Shown: positions 10,205-22,551, numbered from the stretch's first letter. The stretch: 64,000 nucleotides of DNA from Viola odorata (GCA_963691705.1 OY829538.1:14782443-14846442), one strand, 5' to 3'. The notes: generated by a model from the letters alone, not told the origin. Made by a program: numbers and translations.

Positions 10205-13200
10205 TGTAGCACCTAGACTCACCTACCTGTTGTGCTATCTTACGAGTCAAGCCAACCTCAAACCCAAGATCGCACCTAAATCGCGTACAATCAAACCAAC
10301 AAGGATTACAAGAATTTAAACATCCAATTAAACAGACAAAAGTAATAACATGCAATATTTTGCATAAGAACATACAAAATTACAACCACGGGTTCACCCG
10401 AGAACTTACATGCATAAGATATTTTAAGTCCAACATCTTATCATCTGGTTACACATGAACCGATATACCATATCATAACCAGTTTGACTTATCAACCCAA
10501 TCACACCAAGATACCTCAGGTTATCCAGCTAGTAAAGCATACACAACAATGTAATACACTACAACTATAGTTTATAAGTACTACACCACACTACTAGTAG
10601 ACACATAGTAGTACGTAACACCACAAGAGGTACATCATGGTTATAGGGCCCAAAATACAAATATAATGACTCCTGGATGCATAGTCAAGGAAAAGTAACC
10701 ATTAGACGACATCCGTCCTTGCAGCAGAACCTATTTGGGTGTCCTAACTCATATACACGGAGTCCTACGAGAAAGATGCCCGAACATGGGTCTCCTCATT
10801 ACTTGAAAAAGAACAACAAATTTCACTATGAGGGAGCTAGTGAGTAGAAAACTTATAATATAATGGAATTCACAAATGCAATATAATATATATTTTCCCA
10901 TTTCCATTCCACCAGTTGACATGACTGAATCATAAAATCAGAAAACACCGTCGTTGAAGCAAATGCAGGTTGGACTCTCCCAGGTTATACAAACCTAATC
11001 CTCATCTTCAACCAATCGTGACTCACGACCTCCACGTTGTTGGCGACCCATAGGCCCTACTATCATGATAGATGGTTAATATTTAAATCAACAGAGCGCT
11101 CTTTAAAACAGTGAATCAATCATAACCATGAGATACGATCGGCTACTCACAATCACGATTACCAACATAATCAAATAATATATATAACAAGGAATTCACC
11201 ATCCCATTTACCACACCGTAGTTCTTTCCATTTCACCTAAAAACCAACAATTGATATCGTTGTACACCCCAAAGGATATTGATTGAGTGCTAATATGTTG
11301 AATTTATCACCATCTTTTCTTACTGTTTTGGATGCCAATTACACTGATTGTGTGCACTTTTCAATCCTTTTTGCAGAGAGTAGGCTACAAAGCCTAAATA
11401 TTAAAAAGGAGCTGAAAATAGGTACAAAGCTTGAAGTTCTGTGAATGACATGGAAAGAAGACAGTAGCTCCTTTCTATTTTGTGCTGATCAATTGTGCCA
11501 AGTCAAGAATTCATTCCAGCAGCTTAAGAAATTAAAAGCCAATGGGCTTGGGCCCATAATGATAAGGAAGGCGTGCCACTGGATTGCAAAAGAAGCTTTG
11601 TAATTAGTTGAAACCAAACTTTAAATAATTATTTTATTAATTAGTTAAAATCCTATCTTCTAGGATTTTTAGTTAGACTAGGATTTTATTTAAAAGGACC
11701 TAGCTCAGAACAGAAAGAGTATCTCTTCTTTCTTGGAATTGGACGGCTACTGGTTCTAGAGTTTGCTATCAATATATTATTCTTTTCTTCTTCTTTCCTT
11801 GATATTTATTTATTAATTCATGCATAATAATTGTTTGAATTAATTATGTCTTGTTCTAGCTAATTCCTCTATTCTTGGTAAGGACTCTAGGGTTATGATT
11901 CATATGTTGTGAGATCTAATTAAGCTTCATAAAATCCAAATTTGTATTTCTATTCTTTTTATTTGAATGTCAATTTGTTCTTATTCAATCTAAGTTTGAT
12001 CACCTTAGACTTTAATTCAAACGATTACATCTTTTCTTAGAAAAGTTGGATTCTACATCGTTGATAGGAATCTGTAGGTAACTAATTAGTGTAAGATCTA
12101 ATTAGAAAAGGGTAGAATCCGGTTTATAGGAGTAGAAGAAATTCTCTTCTAGATCGGGAAAGGTCTCTCCTCGTGTTTAATCAACCCTTCAATTAAACTT
12201 TATTAGGAGTACCGCCTTAAAGTTATTGAACGGTTAGGGATCCTAGTAGGAGTACCGCCTTAGGAATCTTGAGTAGGAGGAGAGCAGGAGACTCAGAGTA
12301 CCGCTCGTCTCTATAGCTTTTCTATTAAATTTGGTTTTGAAAACACTTGCATCAATGATCGACATTTATGAATCGTGACCCGAGAAGAGTCTTTACCTGG
12401 AATCTGTTATCATCTGAGTTAATCCAATCATCACTTGTTTACTGTTATTATTTTCTACATTTATTTAATTTAATTGTAACACAAAAATCCCACTCATTGG
12501 TTTTTACCACTGTTACAATTTTGGTCTTTTAACAGAAATTATTATTGTCCAGAAATCCCTGTGGTTCGATCCTTTTACCACTTGCTACAGTTTTAATTAA
12601 TTGTGCATGGTGAATTGTATGATTTATTTTTGTTGGTTTCGGCACCCATCAGATATTCAAGGCAATGATGTACAACAATTAATACAGCAACATAAATAAT
12701 CTACTCACCTCCATAACGACAAGAAACACAACTACCATGTCTAGGATTCGTACAAACACCTAACGATCCTAGTCAACCAATACACGAGTATTACAAAGTA
12801 GTCCATAAACCCATTATCTCAAAGGAACACAACACATCATGTTCAAAATAATCACGTGATGTGTCATACAATTCATAATTCATCTATTAGTACAATCATG
12901 TCCATCAAATATGATTTCATCATTTATCAACACTTATAATTAAGTAAAAATGTAATGGGTATTTTCATGGTATGTCACAGTATAACATGAAAAAACTCAT
13001 GAAAAAAACAGCAAATTAAGTAAATAATTAAAACGATGGGTTCATAGGTGATCCCATGGGTTAATACGAGTAAACCATGATTCATACCATGCGTAACTGA
13101 CAAAAATTCTCTCAAGTTTTCTCACCTTTTCCAACCCGAAATTACATCAAGAACACCTCACTTTTCTCTAACAACACCCAAAAAAACCATCTATCTACTC

Positions 13201-13884
13201 TAATCATCATTAATCCATTTATTATCAATTTCCCCCAAAAATTTATCGTTACCTGGGAATTAAAGAATAACAACGTGAAATTCCTATACGGAATTCACAA
13301 ATTCAAGGATTGCATGTAAATATTAAAGCACAAAACTCTATTTCCATAGAGAATCATCATGTATGTTTCATCTTTTTGAAGAATCTAACCATAATTAATA
13401 GAATTCATGACCTCAATTACATCAACAATCATCAATTAAACGTTTCCCCCAAATCAATTTCCCCACACAAGAAGCAACCCCCAAAATATTGATGGTGGAA
13501 GAAGAAGAATAAGAGAAATAAAGCTAAATTTGGTAGTTTATAACCTTGATTAAGCTTGGGTTTCACTCTCCTTAGTCTTCCCTTGCTTCTGCGACACACA
13601 CACAAAAGACAGTAGCAAATTTATCTTTTCTTTCTTTTCTTTGTGTTGGCTGTCGGAAGAGAGAAGAGAATGGTGAGAGAGTGAGTTTTAGGTTTAGTTA
13701 ATGTTATTCTAAGGTATTGTTTGCTTGGTTTAGTTAAACTATTCTTTAGTTCTTTTAAGTCTCGAGTAAAAGACTCGGCCAATTATCCATAAAATACGGA
13801 ATAATTTATACTTTTATTTTCTAATAATTTCTAATATATGTCCAATTAAATTTATTAACTAGAAGGTAAACCAAAGATATTACA
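10205..13884 (-). repeat. Solo LTR G (minus strand), TSD GTAGA
   Basis: On the minus strand it starts TGTAATATC and ends GGTGCTACA, the usual look of large Tekay/Del-type LTRs. GTAGA occurs at 10200-10204 and 13885-13889, a perfect TSD. With the nested solo LTR removed it is about 2.3 kb. There is no coding region. It inserted into H only 17 bases left of the later or earlier insertion I. The lineage is inferred from the ends only. Confidence 0.8.
11280..12651 (+). repeat. Solo LTR O, Athila-like (1372 bp), TSD GATAT
   Basis: It starts TGATTGAGTGC and ends GGCACCCATCA. GATAT flanks both sides (11275-11279 and 12652-12656). The first 11 bases match the minus-strand start of the LTR ending at 45664. 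It contains the recurrent 'CTGTGGTTCGATCC TTTTACCACTTGC' type end region. It is inserted in G. Confidence 0.9.
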
Positions 13885-15446
13885 GTAGAGACTTCCGAAA
13901 GGATTCTGTTGCTACCCGATTTTTGACATTTTTTCGTCATTTTTTGCAATTGCTATCAATCGTCATATTATTAACCTTTTAATATCGGCCATATGGCATT
14001 TATTATTGTTTTCATGCCATTTCCCTTTATTTCCCCTTTTTTCGTATTTTACCACTTTTCTCATTCGAGCTTCTATCGATCCCGAGCGAGTTTCCTCGGA
14101 TTGTAGATCGAACACTTTCTTTCTTTAACTGAAAATTATCTAATGTTATTTTTTTTCGCGTCATCTCGTTTTGTTTTATTTAATTCACTTTGCTATAGCA
14201 TTTATTTTTCGTTTGAACTTCTATCGATTCCGAGCGAACCATAGATCGAACGTTCTCGTTTATTTACTATATTTATTACTTTTTTTTATTGTATGTCATG
14301 TCGTCTTCTTTCGTTTGTATTTTTAAGATTTTTCGCTCGAGTTTCTATCAGTTTTAAACGAGATCTCTCGTGCCGTTAGCTCGAACCAAAAATATCTCGC
14401 TCATACCGCATTAATATGCATTAATGCACATAAATGCATCATCATCCTCAGCCTCGTCACCTTTCCTCCAGCTGGCCTTGCCGACGTTCAATTCATTATC
14501 ACACAGCCCCGTCGACCACCCCAAACCTCAACCCTTCCCATCCATTTAATGCGGCCATCAATGTTGGTCTAACTCACGCCATTGCCGATGCATTTTCATC
14601 ATCAATTTAGCCTCGTCATCGCGCCTCGTCATCTACGACCATCTCACTCCAAACCGACTCAAGTTTCCCTATAAATACCAAGCTCCCCAACTGGAAAAAG
14701 GGGGACCAATTCATGCTCTCGTCCCCCCTTTTTTATTCACTCTTTCTCCCTCTACTTTGCTTTCAATTTATATAACTGCTTGCATTTCAATTCATTAACT
14801 GCCTTTGTCTTCAATTACTCAATTACTTCTGTTTTATTTTCAATCAACTGCTGGTTTTAATTCAATTAAATTGCTGCCTCTATTTCCAGTTAATTTCGCC
14901 ATTTTATTTCGTCCAATTGCTTGCTGTTTCGAGTTAATTTCGAAGCTTTGTTTAAATAATTTTAATTGCTTTTATTTCGTTAATTGCATGCTATTTTTGC
15001 TTTAATTGAATTTCTTTTGGTTGCTTGAAATTGCTGATGTTGTTGGGTTGATTTTTGTAGTTTAATTGCTTAGTTTTGTTGCCTAGTTGTTGTCCATGGT
15101 CACCGGTCATGGCACCGACAACGCAAGGAAGGAGACGATGAACAGGAGAGAAAGGAGGGAGTGAGCGTGGGCTGGCCAGCGTTTTAATTCAAACGCTGGT
15201 CATGGGCTTGGATTGAGCCAAGCCCAAGCAGAGAAGGGAAAGAAGGAGCTGGGCTTGGCTGGTAGGCCCAGTTTCGCAGCCCAGTAGGCCGAGCCCAATT
15301 TCGGCCCATCATTTTTTTCCCGTACCAATTTATTGCATGATTCGTATTGTGTGATTAATCATTTTTTGCATGCTTTTAAATGTTTAAATAATTATTTTTC
15401 CTTGCTTTTAATTATTTAATTAATTTTTTTACTTGCTTTTTAATTG

Positions 15447-16281
15447 TGATACAAATCCAAGTGTGCCTTTACCACCGAATAAACCAATAACTCGAGCGAG
15501 GAGCAAGGAGTTACAAGCGAGGCTTTCTCAGCTTATCTACAAGGAGTTACAGTGTGAGACACTCATCGAGGAAGCTGTGTTGCATGAGAAGAATCCGCGT
15601 CTAGTGAGCTGTCTTGTCGTAGAAAGCCTGAGCAAATCTTGAAGAAACAGTGGTTAGCGTCATTGACTCTAAGCCACTGGCGTTATTGATTCCAACCACT
15701 AGTTTGGGCATTTCTTATCGGCAGAGGCTAGCGTCATTGACTCTAAGCCTTAGCGTCAATGACGCTGGTGACTATTTTGAAAGGCAATTTCGGACCTTCC
15801 ATTATTTATTTAGCTATTTTCATTAATTAATTAATTTAGTCTGAAATTATTTTAATTAATTAATTAGGAGTTCTATTAAGGGAAGGTTTCCCATTGTAAG
15901 GATTTAGGATTTCTCCTATTTAATGGAGCCACCTTCTTCATTATTTTTTTCATGTTATCTTGAAATAAAAACAAGATAGTTTTCTCAATTGTTCTTCGCG
16001 AACCTTGTCCCTCATTGGGTCCAGATACTCTATTAGGATAGCAAGTAAAACCCAAAAATCCATTCCATTGAGTCGTCACCCAAGGTTGATATTCACAGGT
16101 TGAATATAGGTCGCGGGATCGAATCAAGAACCTCACTTGAAATCGATTAGGTTGGTTGACACAGGTTGTCCTCAGGTCTAAGCTCGTACTTGTTGAGTTT
16201 ATATTCCGCAAATTGAAATCCAAGCCTAGAACTAGATTGGGAATTACTCGTTACGTATCCTACGCAACTAGGATCGTATCA
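15447..16281 (+). repeat. Element A 5' LTR (835 bp)
   Basis: TGATAC...GTATCA inverted ends; same length as the 3' LTR and nearly the same sequence. Its first 195 bases still encode the last part of pol (stop TGA at 15640-15642). A CTATTTAA box at 15916-15923 is the likely TATA. Upstream of it, 15655-15766 has two copies of TAGCGTCATTGACTCTAAGC and a near-palindrome AGCGTCAATGACGCT. Confidence 0.92.
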
Positions 16282-17062
16282 GTTAGTAGCGGAGCAAAGG
16301 CGTTCTTAGGTTTGGTATCTATCGTTACGTTTACAGTCTTCTTTGTCGAGATTGATTCTCTTTCTACTCCAATCTAAAATCAATCTCCTTGTATCCCTTG
16401 TGTTAGTTTTATTTGTGTGTCGTTAATTTCTGTCTAAAAAAAAAACAAAAAGAGTTTTGCCCTATTTGCTATTTAATTTCGTCTGTTACTAGAGTAAAAA
16501 AAAAAAATTGGTTTTTCCCTATTTGCTAATTTAATTTCGTTTGTTACTAGAGTAAAAAAAAAACAAAAAAAGAAGAAGAAGAAGAGGAAGATACAAAATT
16601 ACTACAGAGTATTGTGAAGTTATTACAAAAAGAATCATTGGATTTGGTGGTGAGAATCGAAAGTTATTGAAGTTGCAAGTTGTGAACTTTAAAACCGTGC
16701 GCACAATTCATTCACGATTTGGAATTACTTGAGTCCTTTTCCGCGACAATTGAGCTTTCCTTTGATTCCTATTCATCAATTTCTACTCTAGTAAGATACT
16801 TGTCTAGTTTATTGCTTGTTGCAACTATTCAATTATTTTATATAAAAAAAAAATTATTTCGAAGCTAGTTGTCATTGAGAGTCTTCTTGGAAGCTTATTC
16901 TTTGGAATTCTTGAGTTAACTAACATTTGTGCAGGAACAATTGAGAAGTTATTTGAGTGATTTTTGGTGAGATTAATAGAGAGTTTAAACACGTGAGGGA
17001 GTGCTAGATTAGTGCAATTTTACGTCGTTTGTTCGTGTTGTTGATTTCAGGAAATTAACAGG
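16282..17062 (+). other. Element A untranslated leader with A-rich tandem repeat
   Basis: No coding potential. Between about 16430 and 16575 a unit of about 65 bases (poly-A run, TTTGCCCTATTTGCTA, ATTTCGT TGTTACTAGAGT) recurs two and a half times. Confidence 0.6.
16284..16295 (+). promoter_or_regulatory. Primer-binding-like site TAGTAGCGGAGC (element A)
   Basis: Two bases after the LTR. Same 12 bases and spacing as in the copia element at 2561-2572. It resembles the initiator-tRNA-Met site (9 of 12 bases). Confidence 0.45.
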
Positions 17063-18466
17063 ATGTCTAATCATTCTACTTCGAACGATGAAGTTGAGGG
17101 GCCTAGGGGAGTTAGGACGCTAGACACTATTCTCGAACGACTGGCGGCAATGGATGCCCGCCTTCAAGCTGTTTCGGAAGAGGTGAAGACAATTTCTGCC
17201 AAAGTGGAAGGGTCACACTTAGGAGTACCCCCTTCGAACTTTGCGGTCAATCACAATGTTGTAGGTAGTTCTCATGCCTTGGTACCGAAAGCAGACCAAA
17301 AACCACCTCTTGTTGATGGCCAGGTAGTTAGTGATAGTGATGAGGATGTGGAACCTCCGAAGCGGGAAGTAATACCTAGGCGTGCGCTTAATTGTGAGAG
17401 GCCCATACCCGAGCGCCCGGCGCGCGGACGCGCTGTAGCACGTCCTCGACCAGTACCCGACCCACCTGTTCACCATGAGCAGTGGGATGATGATGAGGAT
17501 GATGAGGACTATATCTATGAGCTGAGGAATAGGTTTAATGATAGGCGTTATAGGCCAGAAGAGCAAGTTGATTCTAATCTCGGGAGTATTAAGATGAAGT
17601 TACCTCCGTTTGTGGGTAAGGATGACCCAGATGCATATTTGGATTGGGAGAGGAAGGTCACCTCGATCTTTCTTTGCCATAACTACTAGGAGGGTAAGAA
17701 GGTGAGATTGGCAGCTGTGGAGTTTAGTGGGTACGCCGTACATTGGTGGGACTCATTGGTTCAGAAAAGAGAAAGAGATGGACCCGGTCCAGTCCAGACT
17801 TGGGAGGAAATGAAGGGCATTATGCAAAGGAGGTTTGTTCCTAATTATTTTCAGCGTGATCTCCACCAAAGGTTGTAGAGTTTGACCTAAGGGAGTAAGA
17901 GCGTAGGAGATTACTTCAATGAGATGGAAATTGCGTTGGTTAAAGCGCGAGTTGAGGAGAGTAGAGAGGCAACTATGGTTAGGTTTCTTGGTGGTTTGAA
18001 TAGGGATATAGCCAATGCCTTGGAGCTGACTTATTACACCAACTTCGAAGAGATGTTGCACTTAGCTATCAAGATAGAGAAGCACAGGAAGTCACGGAGT
18101 TCTTTTACTAGTCCCTCTACAACTAGTGGGAAGAACACCTCATGGAAGTCGTGGGAGAAGGGTAGTAAGTTTGCGAAGGAATCACCCAAAGGAGCACCGC
18201 ACCATTATGTGACCAAGGGTGCAACAAATACTCCCAGACCTTCTCGGAATAGCGGCAATAATTCTTTTACTACAACCAATAAGATCCCGACTAGGGACAT
18301 AATCTACTTCATGTGTCAAGGAAGGGGCCATAGACAAGGTAAGTGTCCTAATAAGCGGATTTTACTTATACGTGATAATGGGGACCTAGATTCGGAGGAT
18401 GATCAAGAGTGTGATGATTCCAGCTATGTGGATGAAGAGGTTGAAGGGGATAAGTCGGATGATGAG
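17063..18466 (+). pseudogene. Element A gag, broken by stops and by element B
   Basis: A single frame starting at ATG 17063 encodes a chromovirus-type capsid protein. It has an N-terminal coiled-coil-like segment (TILERLAAMDARLQAV), an acidic hinge (DDDEDDED), and the gag core from KLPPFVGKDDPDAYLDWERKV (about residue 179). A basic Ser-rich linker and a zinc knuckle follow. In the knuckle the first Cys is Tyr (YFMCQGRGHRQGKC). Three in-frame stops lie at 17687 (TAG), 17876 (TAG) and 17888 (TAA), each where Gln would fit the family. The frame is cut at 18466 by element B and resumes after 36252. No functional capsid is expected. Confidence 0.85.
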
Positions 18467-19868
18467 TGATAGCACATTTCATGGGCGTGATTTTATCCTA
18501 TTTTCTAGCCTTTTTGGGGTTTGATTCTTCTATTTGACCCTTATTTCCATCTTTATTGCAGATCAGCCCCAAAAGGAGAAAAAAGCGAAAATATGCATTT
18601 TCGGAGGAATTCTGAGGATTTCAAGCTTCAAGGCCTAGAAGATCAGAATGTCTTCGAGCCCTCAACGCTAACCAGACTAGTGAGCAGTCTCATGCCCGCG
18701 ACGCTTCTGCATTAGTTTTTAATCGAAAGCTAAAGAAAGGAATCTCCGAAGATTCCCACGGGATTCCTTACGTTACTAGAAAATTCCATGCGCATCTAGA
18801 AGATCCCAGAATATTCCAGCACGCTCCATGTGTTGTCACTCTCTCCTCTTAGCTGGAATTTATCTTTTTGTAGTCCCTTAGCTGGAATTTGTCTTTTTAT
18901 AGGCTGGACACTATATATACCTTTAGTTTTAGGGTTTTAGGCATAATATCTCATTTTTAGTTGTTGGCAGCTGCCTATTAGGTTTCTTTTCTGGGGATTT
19001 GTTCCTCCTTTTTGTTGGAGCAACCGCCACCATTAATCCTTCTTCAAACCGGAGCTTAAAGGCTCCGGCCGGTATTTATTAAGCTTTCATTCCCTTTCTT
19101 GTCTCTTTACTTATATGTTATTTATTAGATTTGTTTTTATTACTTGTTAGCATGAGTGGCTAAGCTCATCTTCTTAGTAAAGGGTGTTTCAAGGGTTGCA
19201 AGGATTAGTTAAGAGGCCTAATTGTATTTAATATATTCTTATTGTTGTATTTGCTTGTCTGTCATTATCATGCCCTCGAAACCTCTTTAGTAGTCGCAGT
19301 GTGGGGAGGAGTCTGGGAGGATGACGAAGTGTCTAGGTTACCTCTTTAGCAGTGACAGTGTGGGGAGGAGCCTGGGAGGATGGCGAGGTGTCTTAGCAGT
19401 GACAGTGTGGGGAGGTGATAGTCCCCTATAGCATGTCTAGGGCATGAGAATGAAATATCTTTGCGCCAATGATTAACTAACCCTAATGCAACCTAAGAAT
19501 ACCCATTTGCTAAGATCTCTTCCCATCATATTAATATCTCTCTTATTGTCTTTCTTATTTTTTTGCCCCGAATTGCTTTTGATTATCTTACCCTGGATTG
19601 TGTTTTACTTTCGTGCCCTTGATAACTGCTTTATTTATTTATCTTGTTAGCTCTTGTTAGCTCCCTGATCTGCGTCGATTAATTGTATTAATCGACATAA
19701 AACCCCCCCATTGTTACTCTTATTTTTGGTTACATTTACCCTTTGTCATACATTTAAATTGAGTCATTAGTCCTTCAATCTCTGTGGTTCGACCCTGTCT
19801 TGCCCTGTACACATTTCTTTGTGCATTTACGCATCAGGATAAATTTAAGTATATTTGAGTGACGATCA
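18467..19868 (+). repeat. Element B 5' LTR (1402 bp)
   Basis: TATATATA box at 18912-18919. It is longer than the 3' LTR because 19275-19430 holds about three copies of a unit containing 'TTAGCAGTGACAGTGTGGGG' where the 3' LTR has one. Confidence 0.92.
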
Positions 19869-19873
19869 AATTT

Positions 19874-19892
19874 TGGCCCCGTTGCCGGGGAT
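19874..19892 (+). promoter_or_regulatory. Primer-binding site, tRNA-Asp type (element B)
   Basis: TGGCCCCGTTGCCGGGGAT. It differs at one base from the TGGCGCCGTTGCCGGGGA primer site typical of Athila-type elements. It lies five bases after the LTR. Confidence 0.85.
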
Positions 19893-19903
19893 TGAACGAA
19901 ACT

Positions 19904-20113
19904 TGATAAGATTAGGACTTCGGGGGAAACGGGATAGAGATTATAGCCGTCTGGAATCACTGTAGTGGCAGTCCGTCGTACCTGCAAAGCGCCGGAGGGG
20001 GGACTATCACGGGCGGAAGCCGGGTGCTGTCGCCAGTCAAGGTCTACAGGGATTCGGCTTTGACTTGGGGTGAGAAGACGAATGTACCCTTGGTGTTTCA
20101 TTAATTGTTATCA
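19904..20113 (-). repeat. Element C 3' LTR (left, 210 bp, internally deleted)
   Basis: It matches the right LTR over its first 100 and last 95 bases or so. The middle (about 330 bases, including the TATA box and the C run) is missing at about 20003. It ends in TTATCA. Confidence 0.85.
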
Positions 20114-20601
20114 TAAGCCCAACTGAAAACGAGCCCGAGAGTTCACCAAGGGCTTCCTTTCCTGGTTTATAGAGGAACGTTACTCCCTTTGCACCGCGGC
20201 AGATTCGTGAGAATCTTCAAGTTTGCCTGACTCCTTTGTTAGTACCTTTGTACCGAATACACGATATCGAAGCGGGTAACGGGAACCGATCGCTTGTGAT
20301 AACTATTGGTCACAGAGAGGGCGTCGACCAAATCGACGGTGATGAGGTTGCAGGGATAACGCTGGTCATAAAAACGTTATCTCTTCTAAGCTCCAAATAT
20401 CGTTCTGAAGGTGATATTTCCTTGTTTGTCCTACACATTCTCAAATGTGGCTTTGTCACATTAGTGAAAATATCGTGCAATGATAAACACTAATTACCCT
20501 TAGAGGCTTTCACTCGCACATATCGGGGGGTCGTTGATGTCACTTTTTCTATCCAAGCTTATTCTATCTAGCCTTGCCGTAAGCCGCCTATAACACCGAC
20601 A

Positions 20602-20751
20602 CGGTCTTACGCCATGAACTACCCACAATTTGTGCAGTTTTACGCCGTAGCTACCCGCAATATTGTCGCGGTTTTACGCTGCTCGGAGCTACCTGCAATA
20701 TTGGCGCGATTTTACACTATATGCCACCTACAAATAGCGCGGTCTTACGTT
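20602..20751 (+). repeat. Degenerate tandem array, about 34-38 bp units
   Basis: Four full units and a partial one, each beginning CGGTYTTACGC or a close variant and ending in CTACC.(C/A)CAAT. It sits between the left LTR and antisense ORF a. The units differ from each other, so it is not recent. Confidence 0.75.
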
Positions 20752-20849
20752 CTTCTGGATTTAGGCATGTACTCCACTTGAGGATCTCGGCCGTTCACTT
20801 GACGCAATTTTCGAGGCGCACGCCTTGGTGAGCAGCTACTACTTCGATT

Positions 20850-20857
20850 CTATAAAT
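20850..20857 (+). promoter_or_regulatory. TATA box for antisense ORF a
   Basis: CTATAAAT, 62 bases before the ATG at 20919, followed by a CT-rich leader typical of plant 5' UTRs. Confidence 0.55.
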
Positions 20858-20918
20858 GCGATCCTTTTTTCGGTGCAGATTCTTCACACTCTCTCTGCTT
20901 CTCATTTACCATTTCTTC

Positions 20919-21307
20919 ATGGACGATCTTACTAGAAACTTTCTGATTTCCAAGGCTCTGACCCTCAAAAATCTCACTGAGGGTGACGTCAGCTTCCTGG
21001 AGAACATGCTGACGAAGACTATGAAGATATGCTAGAGCTTCGGGGAATGATGACCCCCATTCAGTCCAGGATCAGGGCTGCCACCATGGAGGACTTCAAT
21101 CCCATCGGGAATGTCTCCGAGTTGGCCATTGTCGCCTGCCGCATCGAGGTAGCCATCGCCATGCTGCAGCAGAGGAAGGATCTACTGAACTGTTGTCTAA
21201 AGAGCATGAGAAGCACCTCTTCTGAGCTGACCTCTGTGGTGGAGGCCATGAGAGATATGCCCACTCTGCTGGTGGATGATGACAATGATGTCGGGTCTCG
21301 AGCTTGA
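20919..21307 (+). pseudogene. Antisense ORF a of element C, one frameshift
   Basis: Unknown function. It starts at ATG 20919 (MDDLTRNFLISKALTLKNL). After about 27 codons the sensible reading continues in another frame from about 21000 (EHADEDYEDMLELRGMM) to TGA 21305-21307. A one-base change near 21000 would explain this. The protein, about 128 residues, is likely helical and acidic, with heptad-like Leu/Met spacing (LAIVACRIEVAIAMLQQR) and an acidic end (VDDDNDVG). It has its own TATA box and a spacer, and is transcribed opposite to the retroelement. I do not recognise a family; it could be the detached coiled-coil part of a larger antisense protein. Confidence 0.5.
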
Positions 21308-21834
21308 AGGCTTGCCATTGTGCCTTCTTTTTTGTTTTTTCTTTGTATATATTATGTATGCGGATGTATGTCTAGGCCGTTAGCCGTAATAAAGCTTCTT
21401 TCCGTTATTGGGCTTGCGATTTCTTTCCTTTTTTAGGGCGTTAGTCCTTCCTTCAGCTGAGGGTTGTGCCAGCCTAACTGAAAACGAGTCTGTCATTGGC
21501 CAGACCTCTGCAGCATTTATTCTTCTTTTTCGGCCAGGTGGTGACGGTTGCTCTGGTAAACCGTTCTGTACTAATCATGCGCCGCTCCTTTAGTATTAAC
21601 TGATTGGGCAGTTTTTCGGTGTTTCTTGATTATCGAGAAATCCCAACAGGTGTGATCAAAGGATTTGATTCTGCCATTATGGTTGATCTTCTCGAGATGC
21701 ATTAAATTATCCTTCTCTCACTTGTGAGAAATTTGAAGAGTCTCACCACTTTGACTATTTATGGGGAGTTCTTCTTCTTTTTCCTGTTCATCTTCTTTTT
21801 TGTATTTTCTTGCTACTACTGATTTTTGTCTCTC

Positions 21835-22260
21835 ATAGCTGATTCATATGATCAGGTCTCCGATGAGCGAGAATCTCGCCCGACCCCTCCGACCACACCG
21901 GATTCTGACGATCCTCCTTCGCTACTGCGCCTGAAGAGGCGATTGCCCCGTCGTAGAGGTCTGAAGAGGTCGAAGAAGAGAGCAAATTCTAAGACCACTG
22001 GATGGTTTTCTTCTTTTTCAGCCCCTCTAGCTTGTAAGGGCAAAGAATTGTTCCCTCCTGCCGACTGGTTTGAAGAGGAGATTCCCCCAGGCGATACCGT
22101 CGCAAAGGCGGCATCCTCCACTGCAAAGGGGGAATCCAAACCATTAATGCCGAGTCTGGAGCGAAAGGCTGACAAATCCCCTCCTTTTGCTGATGAGGAG
22201 CTTCCGCCCTCAGATGAGGAATACTGTTACTGGTCCTCTTACTGGCCTGACAATGATTGA
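21835..22260 (+). CDS. Antisense ORF b of element C (about 141 codons, ATG lost)
   Basis: Homologous to 324-746 (minus) in element E. The E copy begins ATG-GCT-GAT-TCT; here the same place reads ATA-GCT-GAT-TCA, so the start codon is lost and no nearby upstream ATG replaces it. The rest is fully open. It has Thr/Pro/Asp-rich PTPPTTPDSDDPPS, then a basic block RRLPRRRGLKRSKKR that may be a nuclear signal, then a Ser/Lys-rich middle, ending in the acidic/aromatic PPSDEEYCYWSSYWPDND. Function unknown. The conserved ends suggest that the acidic C-terminal tail matters. It lies about 520 bases after ORF a and 475 before ORF c on the same strand. Confidence 0.55.
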   Translation: MADSYDQVSDERESRPTPPTTPDSDDPPSLLRLKRRLPRRRGLKRSKKRANSKTTGWFSSFSAPLACKGKELFPPADWFEEEIPPGDTVAKAASSTAKGESKPLMPSLERKADKSPPFADEELPPSDEEYCYWSSYWPDND

Positions 22261-22551
22261 TTCCGCCCCTGGCCATCCTTTGTAGATGTCGTATGGCTAT
22301 TATTAAATGAAATGATGCTTTTGCTTTTTTAGTCTTGCACGCTCAGGCGTTAGCTCCTCTTCTGACGGATGGCTATCGCTAAGAGACTAACTGTTGTTTC
22401 GATGTAACCGCTTGCAACTAATTGTCAGTAACCACCCCTTCTAGATGATATAAATGCTTAGATATAAATATCCTTCTGAAGTTTTTCACACGTGTCACTT
22501 TTGCTTTGGGGCGTGTCCCGTTTTTACAAGCTGTTCAATTTTCGAACTCAG

